Of a stretch of 64,000 nt of DNA, positions 46,632-55,251 are shown one piece after another. The notes under the pieces are model-generated. The model was not told where the DNA came from and searched no databases. It was given only the letters and a program-made list of their open reading frames with translations. The stretch is from Clostridiales bacterium UBA1701 (GTDB taxonomy: Bacteria > Bacillota > Clostridia > Oscillospirales > Oscillospiraceae): contig DCJL01000017.1 in assembly GCA_002320035.1 (NCBI GenBank), forward strand, positions 53,753 to 117,752, given 5' to 3'. The translations under genes and the position numbers were made by a program. Numbering within the stretch: the stretch's first letter is position 1; each line of letters begins with the position of its first letter.

Positions 46632-47201
46632 ATGGCGAATATGAATATTACCAAGCGAGTAATTCGGGAAGCGTTCCTCCAACTTCTGAATGAAAAGACC
46701 CTCAGTAAAATCACCGTCAAAGATATTACAGATCGCTGCGGGATCAATCGCAATACCTTTTATTATCATTACCAGGATATTCCGGAATTGGTGGAAGAAA
46801 TCTGCGCTTTGCAGGTAGACAGGATCGTTCAGGATTATCCCACGCTGAACTCTCTTGAGGATTGTCTTGACGCTGCGATGAAATTTGTCCTTGAAAACAA
46901 GCGCGCCGTCATGCACATCTATAACTCTGATAATCGCAATGTCTACGTCAACTCTTTATGGCGGGTGTGTGAGTACGCGATCTCGACCTATGTCAATACC
47001 GTTTTTTCAGCTTCGCAGATTTCTCAATCAGATCGTGCACTGATCATCCGATACCACAAATGCGAGTGCTTGGGGCTCCTTCTCGACTGGATCAGTACAG
47101 GAATAAAGGAAGAATACCTGGAGGGGATTCACAGGATTTATCAATTGAAGAAGGGATCCACGGAAGAATTGATCTGCAGAAGCCAGGAAAGTAGGTCTTG
47201 A
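46632..47201 (+). CDS. TetR-family regulator 1
   Basis: 189 residues. The N-terminal HTH is typical (ITVKDITDRCGINRNTFYYH), and the C-terminal ligand domain is of the DhaS/TetR_C type with no recognised effector. It converges on the oleate hydratase gene. A fatty-acid-sensing role would fit the context but is not shown. Confidence 0.88.
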   Translation: MANMNITKRVIREAFLQLLNEKTLSKITVKDITDRCGINRNTFYYHYQDIPELVEEICALQVDRIVQDYPTLNSLEDCLDAAMKFVLENKRAVMHIYNSDNRNVYVNSLWRVCEYAISTYVNTVFSASQISQSDRALIIRYHKCECLGLLLDWISTGIKEEYLEGIHRIYQLKKGSTEELICRSQESRS

Positions 47202-47218
47202 AGTATATATGTCCAGTT

Positions 47219-47250
47219 GAACAGGCCGGCTCAAAAGAGCCGGCCTGTTG
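47219..47250. terminator. bidirectional terminator between TetR 1 and oleate hydratase
   Basis: ACAGGCCGGCTC (47221-47232) and GAGCCGGCCTGT (47237-47248) form a 12-base perfect stem with an AAAA loop. Both genes converge here. T-runs are short. Confidence 0.85.
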
Positions 47251-47253
47251 CGC

Positions 47254-49029
47254 TTAAATCACATGGTATTCCTTCAGCAGTTTTTCCACATCGGTTCCTT
47301 TGATAAAGTCAAGTGCCTTTGAAACGGCAATCTTCTCCTTGAAGCCCAGCTTCATCTCCGTAAGCGGCTTGCCGTCCCGCATGCTGATCGTCGCCTTCAG
47401 CAGATCGCGCACATCGTAGATGCTGCCCCAGACCTCCGGAACACCGCGATCCACATTCATGAGGGTATAGACCGCGACCATGGCGGTACGCATGGAATAC
47501 TCCGTTGTGAACACAGTGTCTCGCGGAACCTCCGCAAAGTTGCCGAGGAAAGCGAAGTTCACAGCACCCTCCGGCACAACCTCCGGCCTGTCGCCCGCGG
47601 TACGAGGCATAAAATACGCGCTGGCAAAGGGCATCATGACCGGTATCGTTCTTGCGCTGTATTCCGCCAGTTCTCTGATCTGATCTTCAGGAACACCAAG
47701 ATGATACAGCCACTCCATGCAGATCTCCTTGCCGGTGCAGTCACGCATTTTCTTCTTGATGAAATCGCCTGGGCGGTCTGTGAACAGCCCATAGAGCCAT
47801 ACAAGGCACTGATCCTTTGGCTGGGAATGGAACTGAGGCTGACGGTTGATCGTCCAGCTCAGGAGCCAGCCGGAGTCGCGGGCCGTAACAATGCCCCCGG
47901 TGACGACCTTGCCGGACAAGGGATCACGCTGACAGATATTCTTGATGTAGGGCAGAATCTTGTCGTCCAGCGTATTGACGGTAACGCCCATCCAGTTGCA
48001 CTCTTCCGGATTGCCATAGAACTTCTCCGGGTGCCCGAAGGACGGATCCTGCGCGGCGATTTTGCGCCACAGGTCGAAAGACCCACCGGGCCGGATATCA
48101 TTGATATACTCGCAGGTCTTGTCCTGCCCACCAATGGAGGAGTTCTCCACGTTGCTGCCGTTGGTAATGAAGAGATAATCGTTCTCTGTCAGATCCAGGA
48201 ACTCCTGGCGGCCATCCGCAAGAAGTTCCACACGCCTTGCGATCTTTTTCCCGCCGTGAATGTCAAAGCGCACATCCATGACCTGGGTGTTGAAATGGAA
48301 GTTTACGCCGTGGCTCTCCAGGTACTTGACCATGGGGAGGATCATGGACTCATACTGGTTATACTTTGTGAAGCGCAGGGCCCGCAGGTCGGGCAGGCCG
48401 TCGATATGGTGGATAAAGCGCTGCATGTAGCGTTTCATCTCCAGCGCGCTGTTGCAGTCGTAGAAGGCAAACATTGTCCGCCAGTATGTCCAGAAGTTGC
48501 TGTTAAGCACTTCTGCATCCAGCACATCCGTGATGCGTTTTTCCTCCAGCTCTTCATCCGGCGTGAAGATCAGGCGTGTCAACTGCATGGCAGCCTTGTC
48601 GCTGAGGCAGAATTTTCCATCTGTGTGGGCGTTCTGCCCCTGCTTCTCCGTCACCCGGCAGAGGGAGTAGTTGGGGTCAGCCTTGTTCAGCCAGTAATAC
48701 TCATCGAGAACACTGACACCCTCCGTCTCAATCGAGGGGATGGAGCGGAACAGATCCCACATGACCTCGAAATGGTTATCCATTTCGCGGCCGCCGCGCA
48801 TGACATAGCCGATCTCCGGATAGTTCCATCCGTCGCATGCGCCGCCTGCAATCGGATCACGGTCGAAGAAGTGAATGTTTTTTCCGGGCATCTGTGCGTC
48901 GCGCACCAGGAAGCATCCGGCGGAAAGGGCGGCAAGACCCGTACCGACAAAGTAGGCAGATTTGTGTTCGATCCCTTCCGGCTTCAGGGGCCGGGCAAAG
49001 GCTTCATAATTTCCACTGGAATAGTACAT
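47254..49029 (-). CDS. ohyA: oleate hydratase
   Basis: An FAD enzyme that adds water to the 9,10 double bond of unsaturated fatty acids (oleic to 10-hydroxystearic acid), detoxifying host or feed lipids. The 591 residues from ATG 49029 (AAGGAGG upstream) have the Rossmann motif GTGLAALSAG (29-38), RGGREMDNHFEVMWDLF and the long conserved core of the family, close to the usual length of 590. It is flanked by two TetR regulators. Confidence 0.93.
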   Translation of the reverse strand: MYYSSGNYEAFARPLKPEGIEHKSAYFVGTGLAALSAGCFLVRDAQMPGKNIHFFDRDPIAGGACDGWNYPEIGYVMRGGREMDNHFEVMWDLFRSIPSIETEGVSVLDEYYWLNKADPNYSLCRVTEKQGQNAHTDGKFCLSDKAAMQLTRLIFTPDEELEEKRITDVLDAEVLNSNFWTYWRTMFAFYDCNSALEMKRYMQRFIHHIDGLPDLRALRFTKYNQYESMILPMVKYLESHGVNFHFNTQVMDVRFDIHGGKKIARRVELLADGRQEFLDLTENDYLFITNGSNVENSSIGGQDKTCEYINDIRPGGSFDLWRKIAAQDPSFGHPEKFYGNPEECNWMGVTVNTLDDKILPYIKNICQRDPLSGKVVTGGIVTARDSGWLLSWTINRQPQFHSQPKDQCLVWLYGLFTDRPGDFIKKKMRDCTGKEICMEWLYHLGVPEDQIRELAEYSARTIPVMMPFASAYFMPRTAGDRPEVVPEGAVNFAFLGNFAEVPRDTVFTTEYSMRTAMVAVYTLMNVDRGVPEVWGSIYDVRDLLKATISMRDGKPLTEMKLGFKEKIAVSKALDFIKGTDVEKLLKEYHVI

Positions 49030-49150
49030 GAGATAACCTCCTTTTGATTTTGCGGTCTCATCATACGTCCAGAAATGCAATCTTTCCATAAGCAGGCTTT
49101 AATGTACGTTCAAGAATCCATCACCGCAGCAAACCTTGAGCAAGTTTCTA

Positions 49151-49732
49151 TCAAATTCCCATTTTTGATGCAGATTTATCCTGGCGCTGCTTTTCCAACG
49201 CCCGTTTGACATCTCCGTCAATCAGGATGTTCAGCTGAGAGACGATTTCCTTCGGATCCTGCTTCATGTCGTGCTGGATCCATTCCAGCATAAGACCCAC
49301 AAATCCATATTTATAAAAGTCCGCTATAAACCTTTTGTCGTTTTTTCTAACATTCAACCCCTGCGAACATTCTTCAACAACATCTATGAGAAGGTCGAAG
49401 ACCACACGATAGAGGTACTGCTCGATTTGTTCACGGCTGACATAACGGTAGACATTCATAATGAAAGGTTTGTTCTCCTCCACCGCATAAAAGAGGTTTA
49501 GGAAACCCTGCTCCCACGTGTCATAGGTTTTGTTTCCTTCGATCGCCCTGCGGGCGTCTTCTTCGCACGACCATTCGATCAGATCATAGATATCCTTAAA
49601 ATGATAATAGAAGGTCATTCGGTTGATTCCGCAATCCTCAGCAATGTCCTGGATGGTAATTTTGTTTACGGGTTTTTTCAGAAGCAGGTTTTTCAGAGAT
49701 GCTTCCAAGGCGCGTTTTGTAATCTGTGACAT
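49151..49732 (-). CDS. TetR-family regulator 2
   Basis: 193 residues with the N-terminal HTH (ITIQDIAEDCGINRMTFYYH) nearly identical in pattern to regulator 1, so the two may be paralogues. It is 121 bases upstream of the oleate hydratase gene in the same direction and is the likely local regulator of it. The region behind its start codon holds a chain of hairpins. Confidence 0.88.
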   Translation of the reverse strand: MSQITKRALEASLKNLLLKKPVNKITIQDIAEDCGINRMTFYYHFKDIYDLIEWSCEEDARRAIEGNKTYDTWEQGFLNLFYAVEENKPFIMNVYRYVSREQIEQYLYRVVFDLLIDVVEECSQGLNVRKNDKRFIADFYKYGFVGLMLEWIQHDMKQDPKEIVSQLNILIDGDVKRALEKQRQDKSASKMGI

Positions 49733-49773
49733 AAGGCACCTCCACTTTCGTAATAATGATTATCTGATGGCGA

Positions 49774-49950
49774 AACGCCGTAAGGCGTTCCGCCGAGCAG
49801 CTTTGCTGCTCAGCGCAGCAGCACGGCTGCTGCGCTGGATATTTATTGTAATGAGCATCGCGCGAATGATTTGAAGAATCATTCGCTGCCAAACTTGTCG
49901 TTTGGCAGCGAAATCAATCGAATCCTCGATTGATTTCGCCATGCGATGGC
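49774..49950. repeat. chain of seven consecutive short hairpins
   Basis: Stem-loops follow one another: 49774-49789 (6 bp), 49795-49811 (7 bp), 49811-49837 (12 bp), 49862-49886 (10 bp), 49884-49910 (11 bp), 49908-49939 (14 bp) and 49938-49950 (5 bp), with loops of 3-5 bases. Neighbouring stems share their terminal GC bases. TGGCGAAA occurs near both ends in opposite orientation (about 49768-49775 and 49936-49942 region). No open frame spans the block. It may be a palindromic mobile repeat or a structured RNA. Confidence 0.75.
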
Positions 49951-50052
49951 ATTATAAGAAGCAGTTTGTGAAAAAGGCAGTCGCCGGAGATACGGCGGCT
50001 GCCTTCCCGCATTTTGGGAACGGAATGCGGTCAGCGTTTTTGGAGGGTCGCT

Positions 50053-50226
50053 GTGATAACATCGTACAGGAAAAAGAGAGATGAGGGGAACAGGCAGCTT
50101 GCGATTTTCATCCTGTTTTTTTGCGTCAGCCTTTTTTGCTCAATTCTTCAACAAACCGCAGATTTTGTATGGTTTTCGCTCAGCCATTTCCTCCTGTCCA
50201 TTCCGTTTTCTTTTACTATGCATTAG
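50053..50226 (+). CDS. possible small membrane protein
   Basis: 57 residues from a GTG with GGAGGG upstream: basic start VITSYRKKRDEGNRQ, then two hydrophobic segments (LAIFILFFCVSLFCSIL and FVWFSLSHFLLSIPF). No family recognised. It precedes the DUF308-type gene by 40 bases. The evidence is only the ribosome site and the hydrophobic pattern. Confidence 0.35.
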   Translation: MITSYRKKRDEGNRQLAIFILFFCVSLFCSILQQTADFVWFSLSHFLLSIPFSFTMH

Positions 50227-50266
50227 ATTGAGATAACCAAACACATGCATAGGAGGAAAGATTGTT

Positions 50267-50863
50267 ATGCGTTCTGTTGCCCCAATGAAGGTTGCCAAGA
50301 TCGGCTATATTTTCATATCGGCAGCTCTCTGTTTTTTCGGGATTCTGCTGATTGTGGATCCGGAGATTTCCCTTGCCGCGTTCGGCATCATCACCGGTGT
50401 GTGCCTCATCGTATTCGGTGTGATAAAAATAGTTGGTTATCTCTCAAAAGATCTGTATCGCCTTGCGTTTCAATATGATCTGGCTTTTGGGATCCTGATG
50501 ATTGCGCTCGGCATCATGGTGATTCTCGAGCCGGACAATGTGATCGAAACGATCTGCATTGCAGTCGGTATCGCGTTTTTTATGGACGGCCTTCTGAAAA
50601 TTCAGATTGCCATTGACGCGAAGACTTTTGGAATTTCAAAATGGTGGCTGATTCTTTCTGTCGCAATCCTGGCTGGAGTTGTCGGCGTTCTGTTGATTTT
50701 TCGCACTTCGGAGAGCGCAAGAACCCTGATGATCTTTCTCGGAATCTCTCTGCTGATGGACGGAATCATGAACTTGATCACGGTTCTGTCGACGGTGAAA
50801 ATCATTCAAAATCAGTATCCGGATATCATCACGGAAGAGATCGTTGATGACTATGTCGAGTAA
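50267..50863 (+). CDS. DUF308/HdeD-like membrane protein
   Basis: 198 residues with six hydrophobic helices arranged as repeated pairs (FGILLIVDPEISLAAFGIIT, FGILMIALGIMVILEPDNVI, LMIFLGISLLMDGIMNLIT). This is the HdeD/DUF308 pattern, linked in enterobacteria to acid resistance. AGGAGG precedes the ATG. The hydrophilic tail is acidic. The role here is unknown. Confidence 0.85.
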   Translation: MRSVAPMKVAKIGYIFISAALCFFGILLIVDPEISLAAFGIITGVCLIVFGVIKIVGYLSKDLYRLAFQYDLAFGILMIALGIMVILEPDNVIETICIAVGIAFFMDGLLKIQIAIDAKTFGISKWWLILSVAILAGVVGVLLIFRTSESARTLMIFLGISLLMDGIMNLITVLSTVKIIQNQYPDIITEEIVDDYVE

Positions 50864-50905
50864 GAGACTACACAGCAAAAAGAGATTATTTGCAGGGGAA
50901 CTGAA

Positions 50906-51367
50906 ATGTTAGACAGACAGAGAAACAATACACCAGTGGTGGGAATTCCTCGCGCTTTACTGTACCACCGCTATGGCATGTTATGGAGCGAGTTCTTTGA
51001 TGAGTTGGGCGTAAAGACCGTTCTCAGTCCTCAGAGCAACCGGGAGATCCTGGAGCGCGGCTCGGCCATCGCCATTGATGAAACCTGCCTGAGCAACAAG
51101 CTCTACATGGGCCATGTGGACGCGCTGATTGGCAAATGTGATGCTATTTTTATTCCCCGCTACAGCAATTACGGTCGGAGGGAGGGCTTTTGCTCCCGTT
51201 TTGAAGGCCTGTACGATCAGGCACGCAACGTATTCCGGGATACGCCGCAGCGCGTTCTCTCTTGTAATGTCGATGTGTTGCATCATCACAGTGAAGCGCA
51301 GGCGTTTGAAGACCTGGGAAAAGCTCTTGGCTTTTCCGGCCGGGAGGCACGACGCGCCTATCATTGA
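50906..51367 (+). pseudogene. N-terminal piece of a DUF2229 (acyl-CoA dehydratase activase-related) protein
   Basis: 153 codons beginning VVGIPRALLYHRYGMLWSEF, with FIPRYSNYGRREGFCSRFEG, typical of DUF2229 proteins that are normally well over 300 residues. The frame ends at 51367, where sequence of an activase begins in another phase. The missing C terminus marks it as truncated. Confidence 0.72.
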
Positions 51368-52274
51368 TGAGAAAAACGCCATTCTGGCGAGCTCGTATAT
51401 CTGGACAGAGGGCAATCCCATCGCAGCGGTCAAAAAGCTGGTGGGGCTGCTGGAGGAACAGTTCGACAAGGATACCTATACGGTGGCTGCAACAGGAACA
51501 ACGGGGAGCGCACGGCGGTTGGTCGGTTCTATTGTCGGTGCGACGGTGGTGAAAAATGAAATCACTGCCCACGCAGTCGGTACAACGACCTTTCACCCCG
51601 ACGTCCATACAATTCTAGAGATTGGTGGACAGGATTCCAAGATCATCCTGGTGGAAAACGGTGTGGCTGTAGATTACGCCATGAACACGCTCTGCGCCGC
51701 AGGAACCGGAGCATTTCTTTCTAGTCAGGCGCGCAGGCTCGGCATTGAGGTGGAGGAGATGGGGCCGTTTGCGCTCCGCTCGGCACACCCGACGCCTATC
51801 GCCGCGCGCTGCACGGTCTTTGCCGAATCGGATCTGGTGCACAAGATCCAAATGGGGCATCCGAGGGAGGACATCATCGCCGGCGTCTGCAACGCAGTTG
51901 CGGCAAACTACCTAAACAATGTGGGAAAAGGGAAAAAGATCGCCACCCCAGTGGTGTTTCAGGGCGGCGTAAGCAAAAATGTCGGTGTTGTAAAAGCCTT
52001 TGAGGATATGCTGCACTGCAGTGTGACCGTAGACGAAAACGGGCATCTGATGGGCGTCATGGGTGCAGCTATCCTGGCCCGCCGCGGAACTGATCGCAAT
52101 GGCTTTGATTTCAACATTGAAAACATGGAATTTGTTACACGCGAAGTCGGCTGTGGACGCTGCTCCAATAACTGCGAGATCATCAACGTCTATCGAGATG
52201 GTCAGCTTATCGATTCCTGGGGCAACTGTTGCGAGCGCGGTGCAGTTAAGATTCCTATTGCCAGCGGTCAATAA
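51357..52274 (+). pseudogene. 5'-truncated BadF/HgdC-type acyl-CoA dehydratase activase
   Basis: From IIDEKNAILASSYIWTEGN to the stop, about 305 residues match ATP-dependent activases of 2-hydroxyacyl-CoA dehydratases: ATGTTGSARRLVG, ILEIGGQDSKIIL, CAAGTGAFL, QGGVSKNVG and a C-terminal CGRCSNNCE. The first ATPase segment (DxGSTTTK) and a start codon are missing. It seems fused by deletion to the preceding DUF2229 piece. No dehydratase subunits lie nearby. Confidence 0.72.
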
Positions 52275-52326
52275 AGGATAGCTTTTTTGTTCTCGCCCAA
52301 ATTGAATAAGAGAGGAACGAGAGAAA

Positions 52327-53139
52327 TTGAAAAAAACACGCAAAGCTGCCGAGGATAGTCTTCGCTGGCAGTGGAAGCATAACCGCTGGGCATTTATCAC
52401 ATGGATCCTGCTGCGCCTGTTCGTTTTGGCTGCCATGATCTATTCTACCGTGCAGGGCGATTATGAAAATGTATTTATTTGTCTGCTGGTACTGTTCCTT
52501 TTCCTGCTGCCATCCATTTTGCAGAAACGCTTGGGAATCGCATTTCCTTCCGGATTTCAGATCGTTATTTTGCTCCACATTTTTGCCTGTGAGATTCTTG
52601 GGGAAATCGCCTGCTATTACGTTCGTTATCCGCATTGGGACACCATTACGCATACTGTATGGGGCTTTTTGTGCGCGGCCATCGGTTATTCGCTTGTAGA
52701 TATCCTGAATCAGGAGGATGCCACGCATTTTCATCTGTCACCGGCCTTCCTTGCCATCGTGGCCTTCTGCTTTTCCATGACGATTGGCGTGCTGTGGGAG
52801 TTCTTTGAGTTTGCTGCCGACCGCCTGTTTCTCATGGATATGCAGAAGGATACCGTCGTTACGAGCTTTTCCAGCGTAATGCTCGATCCCACGCAGAGCA
52901 ACATACCGATTTTCGTGGACGGTATCACAGATGTAGCCATCAACGGAGAGAGTTTGGGCCTCGGAGGATATCTGGACATTGGGCTTTTTGATACGATGGA
53001 GGATCTGTTCGTGAACATGATCGGCGCCTTGACCTTCTCCCTGATCGGCTTCTTCCGGTCTCGCAGAGAAAACGCTAGAAGGATTGCGGAGCAGTTTATC
53101 CCGCAGGTCATCACAAAGGCTTCAGCGCCGGAGGCCTAA
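52327..53139 (+). CDS. integral membrane protein of unknown function
   Basis: 270 residues with about six membrane helices. Conserved-looking polar residues lie in WDTITHTVWGFLCAAIGY and WEFFEFAADR, possibly an active centre. The family is not named with confidence (it resembles YjdF/DUF2238-like proteins). Start TTG at 52327 with GAGAGGAACGAG upstream. It lies 25 bases before the CDP-diglyceride synthase gene and is part of the same operon. Confidence 0.65.
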   Translation: MKKTRKAAEDSLRWQWKHNRWAFITWILLRLFVLAAMIYSTVQGDYENVFICLLVLFLFLLPSILQKRLGIAFPSGFQIVILLHIFACEILGEIACYYVRYPHWDTITHTVWGFLCAAIGYSLVDILNQEDATHFHLSPAFLAIVAFCFSMTIGVLWEFFEFAADRLFLMDMQKDTVVTSFSSVMLDPTQSNIPIFVDGITDVAINGESLGLGGYLDIGLFDTMEDLFVNMIGALTFSLIGFFRSRRENARRIAEQFIPQVITKASAPEA

Positions 53140-53164
53140 CCGCAGAAAGCAGGAGGTAAACCAC

Positions 53165-53995
53165 ATGCAGATGAAAAACAGAATCATCTATGGCTCCATT
53201 ATGATTGCTATTTTGCTCCTCTGTGTTTTCCTTTCGCCGATCACACGAGTATTGGGCTTTGCTCTGGCCGGATGTCTCTGTGCCTATGAGTACAGTCATC
53301 AGATGGAGAAGCTGAATATGTTCTGCTCTCTTCATGTCATGTTGCTGTATCTGCTTGTACAGGCGGTTTTTACGATTCTGCATGTCGGCCTTGCTGCATA
53401 CTGCGCTTGTTTCATAGGGGCTGTGTATCTGGCCATGTTCTCCGGGGTCCTCCGAAAGCGCGTGAACGGAAATGGTGCTCTTGACACGGCCGCCGGTCTT
53501 ACTTACCCCTGCGTCCTGTTCAGCGCTATCATGGTCATCGGCAACAGCGACATCTGGCTGGAAACCCTGTCGCTTGCCTGCCTGGGTACATGGGTGTGCG
53601 ACACAGGTGCCATGCTTGGAGGGAGGCGGTTTGGAAAGCACAAACTGGCCCCCGCCATTTCTCCCAACAAAACCGTAGAAGGAGCTTTCTGGGGCGCAGG
53701 GACTGCCATCCTTACCGGAGTCGTTGTGTATCTGCTCGGCATTGGGTTCCGGGGCATGACATGGATCGGGACTCTATATACCCCGGTTCCCCTGTGGCTC
53801 TGTGTGCTGACATGCCTTGTCAGTTCAAGTATGGGGCAGATTGGTGATCTTGTGGAATCTCTCATCAAGCGCATGATCGGCGTCAAGGACTTTTCCAATC
53901 TGATCCCTGGCCACGGCGGAATGTTTGACCGGGCGGACAGCCTTTTGTTCTCCATTCCCACCGCCTACCTCTGCCTGCGCCTGGCGGGACTGTGA
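53165..53995 (+). CDS. cdsA: phosphatidate cytidylyltransferase (CDP-diglyceride synthase)
   Basis: Makes CDP-diacylglycerol from CTP and phosphatidic acid in the membrane, the entry to phosphatidylglycerol and related lipids. 276 residues with several membrane helices and the family signature near the C terminus (SNLIPGHGGMFDRADSLLF), plus GRRFGKHKLAPAISPNKT. The ATG at 53165 has AGGAGG upstream; the frame is open earlier without a site. The active-site aspartates (SSMGQIGDLVES, MFDRADS) are intact. Confidence 0.9.
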   Translation: MQMKNRIIYGSIMIAILLLCVFLSPITRVLGFALAGCLCAYEYSHQMEKLNMFCSLHVMLLYLLVQAVFTILHVGLAAYCACFIGAVYLAMFSGVLRKRVNGNGALDTAAGLTYPCVLFSAIMVIGNSDIWLETLSLACLGTWVCDTGAMLGGRRFGKHKLAPAISPNKTVEGAFWGAGTAILTGVVVYLLGIGFRGMTWIGTLYTPVPLWLCVLTCLVSSSMGQIGDLVESLIKRMIGVKDFSNLIPGHGGMFDRADSLLFSIPTAYLCLRLAGL

Positions 53996-54036
53996 GGTAC
54001 TTATGGAAGAAAGCATTGGGGGGGAGGTTTACACCC

Positions 54037-54740
54037 ATGAAGAAGCAGCGGGTTGATTACAGCGGTTTCTCCCTGAAGCGTCTGAATGAGCCGCACTTTG
54101 CCCACACCAAGCTGCTGGTTGGCTGGCTAATCTATTTCGCCATGTATTTTCTAACGGAGAATCTGATCCCACCGGAGCGCTGTCACGTGATCCACGGCTT
54201 TCTGGACGATGTGATCCCGTTCCGGGAGGGTTTTGTGGTTTTCTACGTGGGCTGGTTTTTTCTGGTTGCGGCTCACAGGCCTACACCTTCTTTTACGATG
54301 TGAAGAGCTTCAAGAAGCTGCAGGTCTACATCATGATCACACAGGCAGTGGCTATGCTCTGCTATATCGTCTATCCCAGTGTGCAGGATCTGCGCCCAGC
54401 GGTTTTCCCAAGGCAGAACGTCTTTACCTGGGTGCTGGGCATCATCTATACCTTTGACACCCCAACCGGGGTCTGCCCGTCGCTGCATGTGGCCTACTCG
54501 CTGGGGATTTTCTCTGTCGCATTGAAGGACAAGGATCTGAGCGGATGGCTCAAGGCAGCGCTGACGCTGTTCGTGCTGATGGTGTGTATGGCGGTCTGCT
54601 TTGTCAAGCAGCACTCCTCCATTGACGTGTTGGCCGCTCTTCCGGTCTGCCTGCTGGCGGAGATCCTCGTCTATGGGAAGGACTACTGGCAGCCGAAGTG
54701 TCGGCATCTGTTTTCAACCGTAAGAAGAAAAATGGCATAG
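54037..54740 (+). pseudogene. PAP2/inositolphosphotransferase-like membrane protein, frameshifted
   Basis: The frame from ATG 54037 (GGGGAGG upstream) reads MKKQRVDYSGFSLKRLNE and runs to 54303. At about 54272 (GTTGCGGCTC) one base change of phase is needed to continue into YTFFYDVKSFKKLQVYIM and the C-terminal PAP2-like motif CPSLHVAYSLG with KQHSSIDVLAALP, whose histidines form the phosphatase active site. Full length would be about 234 residues. It follows cdsA by 41 bases. Confidence 0.75.
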
Positions 54741-54885
54741 TCTGCCATTGAAATCCCGCAGGGATGCTTGACCAAAAACATTTGCACAATGAGTCGTCTG
54801 TACAACAAATCATCAACGAAGGAGAAGCAACATGTCTGACTACTGCTAATGGAATAACAGGTTCGGTCAGTGCCGAACAGTTTAA
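54741..54885. other. gap after the PAP2-like gene
   Basis: Contains a GGAGAAGCAACATG start followed by only five codons (MSDYC), and a small hairpin GTTCGG-TCAGTG-CCGAAC at 54861-54878. It is probably a deletion junction between the lipid operon and the conjugation remnant. Confidence 0.4.
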
Positions 54886-55056
54886 TTACGCGACCTCGTG
54901 TCGCGCGTAGACGAACGGATTGTATTTCATGGACTTGGAAAAGTTGATGGTGTTCAGGATTTTTATTCGGTAGCCCGCCTGCTGAAACATCTTTCCCGTT
55001 TCCAGAACAAGGGTGCCTTTCGGGAGTGTTTTGTCAAGATAAATAAAGGGAATATC
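54886..55056 (-). pseudogene. fragment of a VirD4/TraG-type coupling protein
   Basis: The minus strand reads DKTLPKGTLVLETGKMFQQA, then GYRIKILNTINFSKSMKYNP and F before leaving the family at ARHEVA-stop. This is the region after the P-loop in type IV coupling proteins of clostridial conjugative elements (usual length about 600). Both ends are lost: a TGA lies immediately upstream at 55057-55059. It is a relic of a conjugation module. Confidence 0.75.
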
Positions 55057-55071
55057 TCACCCTTTTTTGCA

Positions 55072-55251
55072 TCAAAAATTCGATGATTTCACATCGTCCT
55101 TCATCAGTCGCTTCATTTTGTCCTCCAGCGTGTCCTTTGTGGTCTGGCTGAAATGAACTCCTACCACATAGGTGGTCTTGCCCAGCTTCATGCTGAATGT
55201 TCCTGCCGGACTTGTCTGTGCTGCTTTCGTTTTGGCTGCTGCCTGTTCCAT
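55072..55251 (-). CDS. transposon-encoded protein TnpW
   Basis: 59 residues from an ATG with AGGAGGTG upstream. GTFSMKLGKTTYVVGVHFSQ, then DTLEDKMKRLMKDDV, matches the TnpW family, small proteins of unknown function on Tn4451-like and conjugative elements. Adjacent to the VirD4 fragment, it marks the right edge of the decayed element. Confidence 0.82.
   Translation of the reverse strand: MEQAAAKTKAAQTSPAGTFSMKLGKTTYVVGVHFSQTTKDTLEDKMKRLMKDDVKSSNF

Noticed and set aside
47701..49047. Long plus-strand open frame opposite oleate hydratase (448 codons)
   Set aside because: Antisense shadow of a GC-rich gene; no ribosome site or family, and the minus strand encodes a full conserved enzyme.
49922..49925. 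tRNA-like ATCGAATCC near 49917
   Set aside because: It is the loop and stem of a hairpin in the chain at 49908-49939 and lacks a T arm context.
54829..54849. Leader peptide MSDYC
   Set aside because: Five codons after a good ribosome site; more likely the truncated start of a deleted gene than a functional leader.
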